Notes: generated from the sequence alone by a model not told the origin. Positions 9,512 through 18,810 are shown, counted from the first letter of the stretch. The stretch is 64,000 nucleotides of DNA from UBA5793 sp040255465 (GCA_040255465.1 JBDZVA010000008.1:36218-100217); one strand, 5' to 3'. Numbers and translations are program-made.

Positions 9512-10050
9512 CACGTCATCATCCCCACGTGAAGCATGCCGCTGGCGGAAACCAGGACAATGATCAACAGGCCGATGATGACGATCAGAACGGCATTGGT
9601 GGCGACGAGCAGCAGCGTCATGCCCGTCACATACACGAAGCGATCGAATCGAGTCCGCGGCCGCTCGAACGATTTGCGGTGCAGGTCGCGAGCCCACTCA
9701 ACGGTGGCGAGCACGACGAGCACCGCCGCAACGGGAAACGTGAGCCAGTTGACCGGCGGGCCGAAAATCAGACCCACGAGGAGCAGGCCGGCGATGGTGA
9801 GCCCCGGCCCGATTGCCGCAAGAACGCGGTTGGGTGGCCGCACACCGGCGAGCCGCTGGGCGTGCTGGAGTGCGAGTTCATCGACGGTCCATGCCCGACC
9901 GCACTCAGGGCAGCGCTGCTGGGGGGCTTCAAGCGTGCCGCTCAGGTCGTAGCCGCAGCCCGGGCACGTCGGTTGAACCGGACCGTCGGCGATCTTCGCC
10001 CGCACGTCGGACTCTTCATCCTGGTCAAACTCTTCAGGATCTTCGGCCAC
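9511..10050 (-). CDS. Zinc-ribbon membrane protein of unknown function
   Basis: About 179 residues if started at the GTG at 10050. The N-terminus is acidic. A four-Cys zinc ribbon follows (CPGCGYDLSGT, then RCPECGRAW, about residues 28-55), and at least three hydrophobic segments fill the C-terminal 100 residues. A closely similar CGYDL ribbon occurs in the unrelated membrane protein at 47510. I do not recognise a function. The GTG start is chosen because it falls 28 nt after the HAD stop; an in-frame ATG at 10200 would overlap the HAD gene by about 120 nt. Its stop overlaps the glycosyltransferase start by one base. Confidence 0.6.
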   Translation of the reverse strand: MAEDPEEFDQDEESDVRAKIADGPVQPTCPGCGYDLSGTLEAPQQRCPECGRAWTVDELALQHAQRLAGVRPPNRVLAAIGPGLTIAGLLLVGLIFGPPVNWLTFPVAAVLVVLATVEWARDLHRKSFERPRTRFDRFVYVTGMTLLLVATNAVLIVIIGLLIIVLVSASGMLHVGMMT

Positions 10051-10078
10051 GGCGAATCGTAGGGAGGGGTCGTCGCTC

Positions 10079-10747
10079 TTACGCCAGATCGAGTTGGCGC
10101 AGGTGTGATTCGATCTGCGGTGCGGTGTCGATGCGGTAGTCGATCTGGCGCGCGATCCATCCGGCATGGCGGGCGGCGGCGATGTTCTCTTCGAGGTCAT
10201 CGAAGAAGAGGATGCTGGCCGGCGGGACGTTCATTGCTTTTTCGAACGCGGAGTAGATGGCCGGGTCGGGCTTGGCGAATCCCATGAGGTGTGAAGCAAA
10301 GCGGTGCCGGATGAGGCGCACGACGGGGAACTCCGGCTCGCCGGGGCGGGACTGGCCATCTGCTTCGTGCGCCAGGCGCACCCAATGGCCGTGATTGGTG
10401 TTGGAGAGGCAGGCGGTGGGCATGCCGGTCGCGTTGAGTCGCGCGAGCAGATTCGAGACATCGGGGTAGTCCTCGATGGTCCACGCATCATGCACACGAG
10501 TGATTTCCTCGGGGCTGTAGAGACCTTCCATCAATTCAGAGATCTGCCGTGCGTAGGAATCGCAGTCGATGCGGCCAATGCCATACTGCCGGGTGATCTC
10601 CCGTCTTGCGGGGCGGTTTCGCTCCCAGGCCTCATTGGATCGCACGTCCATGCCGATCCGTGCGCAGGCCTCTTCCCACGTGCGGCAGATGCGCACGAGG
10701 ACGCCACCGAGGTCAAAGCAGACCAGTTGGATGGGTTGGCAGCTCAC
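10079..10747 (-). CDS. HAD-superfamily hydrolase (YihX/subfamily IA-like)
   Basis: A 222-residue haloacid-dehalogenase fold hydrolase, most likely a phosphatase on a small phosphometabolite. Motif I is CFDLGGVLV (nucleophile Asp plus a Gly where many phosphatases have the second Asp), motif II is CLSNTNHGHW, the Lys is in GFAKPDPAIY, and motif IV is ILFFDDLEENIAAARHAGW. A helical cap lies between motifs I and II. The GGVLV form of motif I and the SNTN motif are seen in YihX-like proteins. It starts with GTG at 10747, overlapping the aminotransferase stop by 4 nt (GTGA). Substrate unknown. Confidence 0.85.
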   Translation of the reverse strand: MSCQPIQLVCFDLGGVLVRICRTWEEACARIGMDVRSNEAWERNRPARREITRQYGIGRIDCDSYARQISELMEGLYSPEEITRVHDAWTIEDYPDVSNLLARLNATGMPTACLSNTNHGHWVRLAHEADGQSRPGEPEFPVVRLIRHRFASHLMGFAKPDPAIYSAFEKAMNVPPASILFFDDLEENIAAARHAGWIARQIDYRIDTAPQIESHLRQLDLA

Positions 10748-11946
10748 GAGGCGCGGTCGATGGTGAACTTCTCGCGCTGGATCATGACTTCGAGTGTCTG
10801 GCAGACGAGGTCGATCTCGCGTTCGCGCAGTCGGGTGTGGAAGGGCAGAGCAATGGTGCGCTGGGCGACCGACTCCGTGATGGGGAAATCGCCGTCGCTG
10901 TATCCGAACTGGCGCATGTAGAAGGGCTGGAGATGGATTGGCGGGAAGTAGTTGCTCACGCCGACTTCGTGGCGGCGCATGCCCGCGAGGATGCGATCGC
11001 GGTTCTCGGCGGTGAATTCGCTGCTGAGGCGGACGACGAAGACGAACCAGCTCATGGTGGTTTCAGGGTCGACGGTGGGGAGGATGATGTCGGGCATGCC
11101 CATCAGGCGCGACATGTACTTGCTTGCGACGCCGTTGCGCAGTTCGAGAATCTCATCGAGCCGCTTGCACTGCGCAACGCCGAGCGCGGCGTGAATTTCG
11201 CTGAGGCGATAGTTGTAGCCGAGGCGCTCGTGCATGAGCCACGAGCCAGGGGCCTGCCATGCGGGCTCGGCGGGGTCGATCGGGTCGACGGGTCGCCCTT
11301 GGTTTCGCATCGATCGGCAGAGGTTGGCGATGCGCTCGTCGTCGGTGACGATCATGCCGCCTTCGCCGCAGGTGATCTGCTTGTTGGGGTAGAAGGCGAA
11401 TACGCCGAGGCGACCGAAGCTCCCGATGGGGCGGCCGCGGTGCGTTCCGCCGAACCCTTCGCAGGAATCCTCGATGAGGGGAATCTCGTGCTTCTGGCAG
11501 AGGTTGGCCAGTTCGATCATGTGCGACGGGTTGCCGAAGGCCTCGACTCCAAGCACGGCCTTGGTGCGTGGCGTGATGGCTGCTTCAACCTGACTGGGGT
11601 CGAGATTCAGGGTGCGGGGATTGATGTCCACGAAGACGGGTTTGGCGCCGACGTACAAAATGGCGTTGGACGAAGCGACGAAGGAGAAGGGCGTGGTGAT
11701 GACTTCATCGCCGGGTTTGATGCCCAGCGCCAGCAAGCCGAGATGCAGACCACACGTGCCGCTGGACACGGCGACGGCGTATCGCGTGTCGGCGCGGGCG
11801 GCAACGAGGGCTTCGAACTGCTCCTGCATCGGCCCGATGCTCAGGCGGCCGGACTTGAGTGTCTGCACCACGTGATCGATTTCCAACGCCGTGATGTCCG
11901 GTCTGCTGAGCGGGATGTCCTGGCCGTTGCTCATGAGCGATTCCAT
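10744..11946 (-). CDS. DegT/DnrJ/EryC1/StrS-family PLP aminotransferase
   Basis: A 400-residue PLP enzyme of the nucleotide-sugar aminotransferase family, which aminates keto-sugars for polysaccharide or glycoconjugate synthesis. Motifs are SSGTCGLHLGLLALGI (phosphate-binding start), EVITTPFSFVASSNAI, LIEDSCEGFGG (PLP-ring Asp), and FYPNKQITCGEGGM with the Schiff-base Lys near residue 190. RNQGR and GYNYRLSEIHAALG follow, as is typical. The start at 11946 has AAGGAAG just before it; a second ATG four codons later (11934) is an equal alternative. Its partner genes (HAD hydrolase, GT-C transferase) suggest sugar metabolism for the envelope. The specific product sugar cannot be told. Confidence 0.92.
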   Translation of the reverse strand: MESLMSNGQDIPLSRPDITALEIDHVVQTLKSGRLSIGPMQEQFEALVAARADTRYAVAVSSGTCGLHLGLLALGIKPGDEVITTPFSFVASSNAILYVGAKPVFVDINPRTLNLDPSQVEAAITPRTKAVLGVEAFGNPSHMIELANLCQKHEIPLIEDSCEGFGGTHRGRPIGSFGRLGVFAFYPNKQITCGEGGMIVTDDERIANLCRSMRNQGRPVDPIDPAEPAWQAPGSWLMHERLGYNYRLSEIHAALGVAQCKRLDEILELRNGVASKYMSRLMGMPDIILPTVDPETTMSWFVFVVRLSSEFTAENRDRILAGMRRHEVGVSNYFPPIHLQPFYMRQFGYSDGDFPITESVAQRTIALPFHTRLREREIDLVCQTLEVMIQREKFTIDRAS

Positions 11947-11958
11947 CTTCCTTGATGT

Positions 11959-13497
11959 TCATCGGTCGGCGGTATTCGAGAGGTCGCTGAGGATAGCCGC
12001 CAGCGCCGGACCCTGCTGACCGGTGCGCCGCAGGTAGAGCCACGCGGCCTGAACTTCGGCGGCGGCGGTGACGGACCCGCCGCCGCGGAACACGAGACTC
12101 AGGCGGTAGAGGTCATCCTCGGTCAACGCATCGGCATAGCGGGCCCTGATGATCAGCGTCAACGATTGCGCTCGCGTCGAGTCCCATTCATCGATGCCAT
12201 CGATCAGTTGCAGTGCCGTGGGCGAGGCGGCGGTCAGAGCGCCGGAAAGAATGCTCTCGATGGTGAGCAGGCGCTGGCGTGAGCGGGCCAGATCAAGGAC
12301 GCTCCGCAGCGCGGCCGCATCGATCTTGAGAAGCTCGGCGCTGGCCAGTCGGGCGAGTTCAAGGCGGTCGTTGCGCGCGCCGCCCTCTTCCAGCGTGTCG
12401 GCGATCATCGCCGAGTAGATCGGTTCGGCCAACTCCGGGGGAAGCGTCTTGGCGTGCTCAAGCACCCACGCCGTGCTGGGCGGGTGATGGAGACCGATCA
12501 GCGTCTGGCAGACCTCGACGCCGGGCTGATGGGTGGCGACGAGTCGCCCCGCTTTGCCCAGGTTCGCGAGCAATTCATTGGAGTCCTGGGAGGCTGGCGC
12601 AAACAGCGCCGCGTCCACCTGATCGGCGACTTCGAGCAGCATGAGGGTGAGTCGGACCTTGGCGCCGATGTTGGTTGCGTCGGCGTAGCGCCCTTGCCAC
12701 TCGGCTGCGCCGGCGGCGGGGTCGAGCGCCAGCAGCGAGCGCAGAGCGATATCTTCCGTCCCCGGGCTCAGCTCGGTGCGGTCGAGTTGTTCGCGAATCC
12801 ACGGGGCGGCGCCGCTGAGTTTCATGTAGGCCATGGTGCTGAGAATCTCGCGCAACGCCCCGTCGCGGAGCTGAGGCGGGAGGGAATCCATGGCCTTGAG
12901 CGGTTCATCGGTGTCTTCCGGATGGCCGAGGTGGCGCAGCGCCAGCGCGGCGTAGGTTCGTGTGCCGGGCAGCTTGCCATCCTTCATGAGCGTCTGCAGG
13001 GCGGCGACATCCACGGGCTGATCCATGCTGACCAGCACGAGCACCACGTAGACTCGCAAGTCTTCGGTGAGGTCGTCCCAGATGAGAATCTCGCGCAGTT
13101 CGTCCGGGCCGATGAGTGCGTCGTTGCGCGCCTGAATGATCGCCATGGCGCGAAAGCGAGTGTCCTTGATCTGGCTCAGTTTCCACGGATCGATGTGACG
13201 AGTCTTGGAGAGTTCCGCCAGACCGAGCACGGCATTGGTCTGGATCGTCGGGTTCTTGACCTGGCTCAGTGAACTGAACAGCGGCTGCAGGTCCGGGTCG
13301 TTCAACTGTCGCAGACTGCTGAGGAAGAGGATGTGTTCGCCGGTGGAGCGAACCGTGGTGGCGCGGCGCATGATCCGGACCGCATCATCGAATCGATCGT
13401 CTTCGGCGCGGGTGGCATGGGTCCACGAAAGGCCGATCGCAATGAGCAGGATGATTCGAAGAAGGGGAGAGCGGCGCATCGACAGGAGTCTATTCAA
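11959..13497 (-). CDS. Exported alpha-helical repeat protein (HEAT-like), unknown function
   Basis: 512 residues with an N-terminal export signal (RRSPLLRIILLIAIGLSWTHATRAED, cleavage near ATRA/ED). The rest consists of repeated amphipathic helix pairs rich in Leu, Ala and Asp, such as LGLAELSKTRHIDPWKL and YAALALRHLGHPEDTDE, which resemble HEAT or Armadillo repeats used as protein-binding scaffolds. No catalytic motif is visible. A shorter start at the ATG of residue 7 is possible. It heads the leftward operon, 12 nt before the aminotransferase gene, and is separated from dnaA by 158 nt containing a strong hairpin. Its function is unknown. Confidence 0.75.
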   Translation of the reverse strand: MNRLLSMRRSPLLRIILLIAIGLSWTHATRAEDDRFDDAVRIMRRATTVRSTGEHILFLSSLRQLNDPDLQPLFSSLSQVKNPTIQTNAVLGLAELSKTRHIDPWKLSQIKDTRFRAMAIIQARNDALIGPDELREILIWDDLTEDLRVYVVLVLVSMDQPVDVAALQTLMKDGKLPGTRTYAALALRHLGHPEDTDEPLKAMDSLPPQLRDGALREILSTMAYMKLSGAAPWIREQLDRTELSPGTEDIALRSLLALDPAAGAAEWQGRYADATNIGAKVRLTLMLLEVADQVDAALFAPASQDSNELLANLGKAGRLVATHQPGVEVCQTLIGLHHPPSTAWVLEHAKTLPPELAEPIYSAMIADTLEEGGARNDRLELARLASAELLKIDAAALRSVLDLARSRQRLLTIESILSGALTAASPTALQLIDGIDEWDSTRAQSLTLIIRARYADALTEDDLYRLSLVFRGGGSVTAAAEVQAAWLYLRRTGQQGPALAAILSDLSNTADR

Positions 13498-13559
13498 GTC
13501 TGGAGCGTCACGCGAACGAAAGTGGGCTCCGCCGGTGTCGCCTTGGGTCGTGAATCACG

Positions 13560-13593
13560 CGCGGCGTCGGCCGAAGGGGTGGCCGACGCCGCG
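13560..13593 (-). terminator. GC-rich hairpin downstream of dnaA
   Basis: A perfect inverted repeat with a 13-bp stem (CGCGGCGTCGGCC paired with its complement) and an 8-nt loop lies about 63 nt beyond the dnaA stop and before the HEAT-like gene. There is no U tract on either side, so it is a terminator-like or attenuating hairpin rather than a canonical intrinsic terminator. Confidence 0.5.
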
Positions 13594-13655
13594 GTCGGAG
13601 GGAGATGCCATGTTGTGGCCCCGTCGCCGCCCATTCGAGCGGCAAGGGCGATCGA

Positions 13656-15110
13656 TCAGCCATTGGGAGTCTTGCGTGCACGCGTCAGTGAGTTTCGCAG
13701 CGAATCAACGATGTAGCGAAGCGAGACGGGCGTATCGGATTCGCGGACGACAACGGAGGCGTTTTCGGCCAATTGTCGCTCAATGCGCTGCGACGCGGTG
13801 ACAATCGTGCTGTGGTTGGAGCGTCCCATCGCGCGGGCGATCTCGGGGAAACTCCGGGTGGTGAGTTTCCGCGCCAGGTAGGCCGTGACAGACCGGGCGA
13901 GAACCACGTCGCGATGCCGACTGTTTCCCGCCAGACGGCTGCACTCGACGCCGAATCGCTCCGCGACGGAGGACATGATCACCTCAACGCGAACATTGGG
14001 GCGCAATTCCTCCGCCTGCTCGCCAAACAAACGACTGACCAGGACCATGCCGACTTCGCCGGAGGCTTGCGATGGGGTCGCTTCGTCGGCGACGCCGCAG
14101 CCGATCATGGCCAGCGCCTCGAGTCGCGTCAGGGTGCCTTCGATCTCGCGCACCGACCCGATGCAGCGCTCCGCGAGCGATTCGACGGCGGCGGGATGAA
14201 ACACCATCCCCTTTTCGAGCGCCCAGCGGGAGATGATCTGCCGCCGCGTCTCAATATCGGGCAGTTGGACTTCGACGACCATTCCCGAGAGCAGCCGGCT
14301 GACGAGCCTGGCGTGGAACTGCCTGATCTGGCGCGGATGTTCATCGCTGGCGAGGACGACCTTGGAGCCGACCAGCCCGATGGCGTCAAACGTCGCCAGG
14401 AATTCGTTTTGCGTGGCATTCTTGTTGGAGAGGAAGTGGATGTCGTCGATGGCGAGCAGATCGATCTCGCGGTACGGTCGGCGGAACGAGTCGAGATCGT
14501 TGGAGCGAACCGCGGCGATGAATTCATTGGTGAACTGTTCGCCGGTGACGTAACGGATGCGAACGTCAGGATTGCTCAGGCGGCAACGGCGGCAGATGCC
14601 TTGCAGCAGGTGGGTCTTGCCGAGGCCGCAGCCACCGTGGATGAAAAGTGGATTAAAAGTTGAGTGACCCTCGGCGATCGCGCACGCCGCGCGATAGGCC
14701 ATCTCGTTGCTGACGCCGACAACGAAGCGGTCGAGGTCAAAGCGCTCGTCAAAACGAGAACCCAGCCAACTGCTGGTTCGCCTGCGGCGTGGCAAATGGG
14801 GCGCCACGGGGGCTGGAGGCGACGGCAGGTCGGAGGCAAGCCCGGGAAACGCTTTGGGTTCGATGGTGACATTGAGGGGCAGATCGGCGCCCGATGTGCG
14901 TGTGGCGGAATCGCGCAGATCTTCGCGGAAATGGCGCTGGATCCAGTCGGCGTGAAACCTTGTGGGGACGGTGATGTGCAGGCGATTGTCTTCCACCCGT
15001 AACTGGGCGGTCCGTTCGAACCAGAGGCCGAACTTGGTGGGCCCAAGTCGTTGTGCCAGATCTTCACACAGGCGCGCAGCCATACCGTTTGCCGCAGCGG
15101 TTGCAGCCAC
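13656..15110 (-). CDS. dnaA: Chromosomal replication initiator DnaA
   Basis: Initiator ATPase that opens oriC. 484 residues, close to family size. Domain I is at 1-75, followed by a short Pro-rich linker. The AAA+ domain starts near 115 with Walker A GGCGLGKTH (159-167), Walker B LLAIDDIHFL (Asp222/223), sensor I LASDEHP, and an arginine-finger segment near RLVSRLLSG. The C-terminal DNA-binding domain has the signature GRSNHSTIVTASQRI (about 445). GTG at 15110 is chosen because AGGAAGAGGGA sits 3 nt before it; the ATG nine codons later lacks such a site. The first helix of domain III carries extra Arg-rich residues. No dnaN or recF follows, unlike the classical order. Confidence 0.96.
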   Translation of the reverse strand: MAATAAANGMAARLCEDLAQRLGPTKFGLWFERTAQLRVEDNRLHITVPTRFHADWIQRHFREDLRDSATRTSGADLPLNVTIEPKAFPGLASDLPSPPAPVAPHLPRRRRTSSWLGSRFDERFDLDRFVVGVSNEMAYRAACAIAEGHSTFNPLFIHGGCGLGKTHLLQGICRRCRLSNPDVRIRYVTGEQFTNEFIAAVRSNDLDSFRRPYREIDLLAIDDIHFLSNKNATQNEFLATFDAIGLVGSKVVLASDEHPRQIRQFHARLVSRLLSGMVVEVQLPDIETRRQIISRWALEKGMVFHPAAVESLAERCIGSVREIEGTLTRLEALAMIGCGVADEATPSQASGEVGMVLVSRLFGEQAEELRPNVRVEVIMSSVAERFGVECSRLAGNSRHRDVVLARSVTAYLARKLTTRSFPEIARAMGRSNHSTIVTASQRIERQLAENASVVVRESDTPVSLRYIVDSLRNSLTRARKTPNG

Positions 15111-15553
15111 TGTTCCCTCTTCCTTCGAGCGATTGCTACTCGATGCGATTGATGCCGAAACGAACTACGTCCACCCAGTCAACGAAGCACTGCGGCCTCG
15201 ATGACCCACAATTGAACAGCGCCTACGGGGGGAGTCCGTTCGCACCTCGATGGGGCAAACCGTCAGAAGAAGAAGTGGCGATCGGCGGGAAGGCTCGCAC
15301 AGGCCGAGCAAGTTTGAGTCAACGACTCAGAATGAATAAGAACTGAAACGGACCACCGACACTCCACTCTTCTTCGAACCGTCCTGGTTCGGACACAGAA
15401 TACGACATCTGTGAGCGTTTCACAAGTGCGGTGTTCGAGTAATTCGCGTCCACAGGTCCGGGAACATTGGAGTGACAAGCGTTTGCGCCGCGCACTTTTT
15501 TTTCGTCCACCGTGCAGCCGGGCGTTGCGCATGAATTGTGGACAACGAGTGCT
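15111..15553. other. Non-coding region upstream of dnaA; weak oriC candidate
   Basis: These 443 bp between dnaA and the unknown gene at 15554 carry no supportable gene. The dnaA ribosome site occupies 15114-15124. One DnaA-box-like nonamer, TTGTCCACA (one mismatch to TTATCCACA), is on the minus strand at 15537-15545. A partial match, GTCCACA, is on the plus strand near 15448-15454. A run of eight T lies near 15496-15503. Position next to dnaA fits an origin, but only one good box is visible and there is no long AT-rich unwinding element, so this is tentative. Confidence 0.3.
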
Positions 15554-16144
15554 CTACCCAGCTTCGCGCGCCAGACTCACGTGCGATGTCATGCGCGAAA
15601 TGAGCGAGCGATCGGAGTGAACCGCGTCGAGTCGGTATTGCCCGCCCTCCAAAGCCAGCAGTTCGTGGACGATTCCCTGGCACCACGCCATTGTCTGGTG
15701 CTCGGCCGATCCTGAGACCTGGGTGATGCGCAGCAGCGGCTTGTCGCCGGCAATATCGACGCTGAGGAAATCCCCGGTTGTCGTGAACTCAAACGCCGCG
15801 ACCTGCACATCCACGCCGGGCGACTCGAACGGGATGGTGGGGTCGTCGGAGAAGACCGCAAGTACTTCACGCTCAGGTCGTTCAGGCGTTCCTCGATCAA
15901 TCCAGAATGTCAGCAGGAGGCGTCCGGAGAGTCGGCGTCCGGCCTCAGAGGAGGGAGGGAGCGCGTCACTGAGCAACTCGACATCCGCGCCGGCGACCGC
16001 GGTGCCGGCGATCTCCTGGCCGTGAGTGGGGACGTGGACCTGCCAGCGCGCGCTCGCCAGACACTCGCGCGGCGACAGGCGGGGGGCATGGTCTTGGCTA
16101 CGTCGGGAGCGAGCGGGCGAAACGAGGTGCGGCCCGTGGGCCAT
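15554..16144 (-). CDS. Unknown protein coupled to a GbsR-type regulator
   Basis: 196 residues starting MAHGPHLVSPARSRR. The N-terminus is basic and lacks a signal peptide. The rest alternates predicted beta strands (GRRLSGRLLLTFWIDRG, VQVAAFEFTTTGDFLSV, ITQVSG) with a late helix (MAWCQGIVHELLALEGG). I do not recognise the family; the beta-rich core is compatible with a small barrel. The ATG at 16144 is one base past the regulator's TGA, so the two are co-translated, and the next gene leftward is dnaA. The context suggests it acts with the regulator, but nothing shows how. Confidence 0.6.
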   Translation of the reverse strand: MAHGPHLVSPARSRRSQDHAPRLSPRECLASARWQVHVPTHGQEIAGTAVAGADVELLSDALPPSSEAGRRLSGRLLLTFWIDRGTPERPEREVLAVFSDDPTIPFESPGVDVQVAAFEFTTTGDFLSVDIAGDKPLLRITQVSGSAEHQTMAWCQGIVHELLALEGGQYRLDAVHSDRSLISRMTSHVSLAREAG

Positions 16145-16145
16145 G

Positions 16146-16736
16146 TCAGACCGCCTTTCCGAGCAGGCCGACGGCGAGCTGCAGCCCCTTGCCGGCCGGG
16201 CTGACGAACTGGTCGGCAAGCGAATCGATCAATTCGATGAACTCGATCATGCGATCCAGTCGTTCATTGTGGGATTCCACGTCGGTTTCGGGGTTGTCCA
16301 GTTCCGCAGCGCGCGGGCCGGTGACATCGCGGCAATCGTGCAGGGCCATGAGCACCGGGTCGATCTCCCGGCGCTTGCGCTCCCTGGTGATGATGCGGAA
16401 GACCTGCCAGACGTCCTGTTCGGCCCGGAAGTACTCCTTGCGGTCGCCGCGCTTGTGAGCCCGGCTGACCAGACCCCAGTCGTGGAGCGACTTGAGAGAC
16501 ATGCTCGCGCTGCCGCGGCTGATGGCCAGCCGCTCCATGATCTGATCGGTGTTGAGCGGCTCGCCGACGATGTAGAGCAGGGCGTGGACCTCGGCCATGG
16601 TGCGGGGAATGCCCCAGGACGAACCCATCTCGCCCCAGATGCTCACGAAGCGGTTCTGGCCCTCGCGCAGTGCCTTGGACGCGCGCGCCGGGCGGCTGCG
16701 GGAAGAACGTTTGCCGGTTGAGGAGGGGGTGGTCAT
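16146..16736 (-). CDS. GbsR/MarR-family transcriptional regulator
   Basis: 196 residues. After a basic Ser/Arg-rich N-terminus, the winged helix-turn-helix runs about 30-115: WGIPRTMAEVHALLYI, then LNTDQIMERLAISRGSASMSL (recognition helix) and SHKRGDRKEYFRAE-like wing residues. The sequence WGIPRTMAEVHALL is typical of GbsR-type MarR relatives, which often control osmolyte or envelope genes. The C-terminal half is helical and probably dimerises. ATG at 16736 is selected over a frame start at 16820 because GGAG sits 6-7 nt upstream. The targets are not evident; the gene directly downstream is unknown. Confidence 0.85.
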   Translation of the reverse strand: MTTPSSTGKRSSRSRPARASKALREGQNRFVSIWGEMGSSWGIPRTMAEVHALLYIVGEPLNTDQIMERLAISRGSASMSLKSLHDWGLVSRAHKRGDRKEYFRAEQDVWQVFRIITRERKRREIDPVLMALHDCRDVTGPRAAELDNPETDVESHNERLDRMIEFIELIDSLADQFVSPAGKGLQLAVGLLGKAV

Positions 16737-16911
16737 GCTGGTCTCCGGCAAAAGGATACCAGCGGGGTCTTTGGTGGCCAGTAGTTGTTTCAAAAATCTT
16801 TGAAAGTGAGGAATCGCCACCCAATTTCGCGACCCGCAGTCAACTCGGGGGGTTCCGATGGCTTCAATGTGGGGATCGCATCTGGACCACCCTCACCCCG
16901 CGCGAATCGTC

Positions 16912-17196
16912 ATGAACCAGGCTCCCACCCAGCGTGTTACCGTTCGCTACGAAGGCCATGTCCAGGGCGTGGGTTTTCGCTGGACCGCGGCCCGCGCGGC
17001 GCGGCAGGTGGGAGTGACGGGCTGGGTGCGAAACGAGCGCGACGGTTCGGTTCAACTCGTCGCTGAAGCCACAGGCGAACAACTGGACCGACTTCTCCAT
17101 TCAGTCCGGCACGACATGGAAGGGCACATCCGCAGCGAGCGCATTGATCGGACCGAAGCGACCGGTGAGTTTTCGGCATTCGAGATTCGTCGATGA
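16912..17196 (+). CDS. acyP: Acylphosphatase
   Basis: A 94-residue enzyme hydrolysing acyl-phosphates. The active-site motif GHVQGVGFRW contains the phosphate-binding Arg, and GWVRNERDGSV contains the catalytic Asn. The size is that of the single-domain family. ATG at 16912 is preferred; an in-frame ATG at 16858 adds 18 residues outside the family fold. Its stop overlaps the transporter's start (ATGA at 17193), so the two are probably coupled. Confidence 0.95.
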   Translation: MNQAPTQRVTVRYEGHVQGVGFRWTAARAARQVGVTGWVRNERDGSVQLVAEATGEQLDRLLHSVRHDMEGHIRSERIDRTEATGEFSAFEIRR

Positions 17197-18752
17197 CGCC
17201 CCGGCGCGAGCATGCGAGCCACGCCGACGATCCGATCGAATCGCGATCGCAAAGGGCAAGGTGGACCGGATTGATTCTGGCGCCGATTCTGGCGCTGGTG
17301 GTGTGGTGGTTGATGCCGGGCACGGTGATCGGCTCCGCCGGCGAGGTCATCATGGGGCCGGCGGGAGCCCCAGTCGCGGCCATCGGCGTGTTCATGGCCA
17401 CGCTGTGGGTGACCGAAGCGCTGCCGATTGCCGCGACGGCGCTGATGCCCATCGTACTGCTTCCGCTGCTGACGGGTGGAGAGATCACCGTCAGGCAGGC
17501 AACGGCGCCCTATGCGGACCACGTCATTTATCTTTTCATGGGTGGCTTCATGATCGCGCTGGCGATGGAGAGCTGGGGATTGCACCGACGACTGGCCCTC
17601 AACATCGTGTTGCTTGTCGGGACGCGACCAAGCGCGCTGGTCGCCGGATTCATGATCTCCAGCGCGCTGCTGAGCATGTGGGTGTCCAATACCGCGACGG
17701 TTGTGATGATGCTCCCCATTGCGCTGAGCGTTATCGCTCTTGTTCGCCGCGAAATCGTCAAGTCGGGCGCGACCATCCCCACCAGCACGGGAGGGCAGTT
17801 CAACTTTGCGGTCTGTTTGCTGCTGGGTACCGCCTACGGAGCGTCCATCGGCGGCGTCGGCACGCTCATCGGGACGCCGCCCAACGTGCTGATGGTTTCG
17901 CATCTCGCCAGCCAGGGTGTCGAGGTCTCGTTTGCCAAGTGGATGCTCATCGGCGTGCCGTTTGTGGTGGTCTTCCTGCCAATCGCCTGGGTCGTTCTGA
18001 CGCGTCTGGTTTTCCCGATCCAAATCAGTGAGATTCCCGGCGGACGGGCGTTGATACGGCGCGAACTCGAGTTGCAGGGGCCGATGTCGCGTGCCGAACT
18101 GGCGGTGCTGGTTGTGTTTGTACTGACTGCCGTGGCGTGGATTACCCAGCCGCTTCTCAAGAGGATCGCGATTGGCGGGATGAGTTTCGCCGGGGTGGAG
18201 GATTCCGTCATCGCCATCGCCGCAGCACTCGTGCTGTTCGGCCTGCCCATTGACTGGAAGCGCGGCGTATTCCTGCTCACTTGGGAAGAGGCGGTCAAAC
18301 TGCCGTGGGGCACGTTAATCCTCTTCGGCGGTGGACTGAGTTTGGCGGCGGCCGTCAAGGTTTCGGGCGTGGCGGGGTACATCGGCCAGGGCGTGCAATC
18401 GATGGAAGGCGTGCCGACGTGGATGCTGGTGCTGGTCGTCATCACCCTGCTGGTTTTCCTCACCGAGCTGACGAGCAATACCGCCACGATCGCCACTTTT
18501 CTGCCGATTCTCAGCGCGGTGGCGCTGGGTCTGGGCACTGATCCGGTGCTGCTCATTGTTCCCGCGACGATCTCGGTGAGTCTCGCGTTCATGATGCCCG
18601 TCGCCACGCCGCCCAACGCGATCATCTTCGGCAGCGGGGAGATTACGATTGCGCAAATGTGCAAGGCAGGGATGTGGCTTAACATCATCGGAATCGCACT
18701 CGTTTTTCTGCTGACCTATTTCGAGGTGATTCCCATGCTGCTGTCGAAGTAA
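17193..18752 (+). CDS. DASS/SLC13-family sodium-coupled anion transporter
   Basis: A 519-residue inner-membrane protein with about eleven to twelve hydrophobic segments. The two inverted-repeat signature loops of the divalent anion:sodium symporters are present: SMWVSNTATVVMMLPIAL near residue 170 and ELTSNTATIATFLPIL near 428. Each SNT motif contributes carboxylate and sodium binding. MPVATPPNAIIFGSGEI near the end matches the family signature. It probably imports a C4-dicarboxylate, tricarboxylate or sulfate; the residues do not settle which. The GTPPNVL stretch near 230 is also typical. It overlaps acyP by 4 nt. Confidence 0.93.
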   Translation: MTPRREHASHADDPIESRSQRARWTGLILAPILALVVWWLMPGTVIGSAGEVIMGPAGAPVAAIGVFMATLWVTEALPIAATALMPIVLLPLLTGGEITVRQATAPYADHVIYLFMGGFMIALAMESWGLHRRLALNIVLLVGTRPSALVAGFMISSALLSMWVSNTATVVMMLPIALSVIALVRREIVKSGATIPTSTGGQFNFAVCLLLGTAYGASIGGVGTLIGTPPNVLMVSHLASQGVEVSFAKWMLIGVPFVVVFLPIAWVVLTRLVFPIQISEIPGGRALIRRELELQGPMSRAELAVLVVFVLTAVAWITQPLLKRIAIGGMSFAGVEDSVIAIAAALVLFGLPIDWKRGVFLLTWEEAVKLPWGTLILFGGGLSLAAAVKVSGVAGYIGQGVQSMEGVPTWMLVLVVITLLVFLTELTSNTATIATFLPILSAVALGLGTDPVLLIVPATISVSLAFMMPVATPPNAIIFGSGEITIAQMCKAGMWLNIIGIALVFLLTYFEVIPMLLSK

Positions 18753-18810
18753 CCGGCACAGGACGCGATCGGCCCTGCGAATCGAGAGCCGATACAGGAC
18801 GGAGCCAATC

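Noticed and set aside
10606..11955. Long open frame (449 codons) on the plus strand opposite the DegT-type aminotransferase gene
   Set aside because: It is the exact reverse of a well-supported gene in high-GC DNA and has the composition of a shadow frame, with no motifs or ribosome site.
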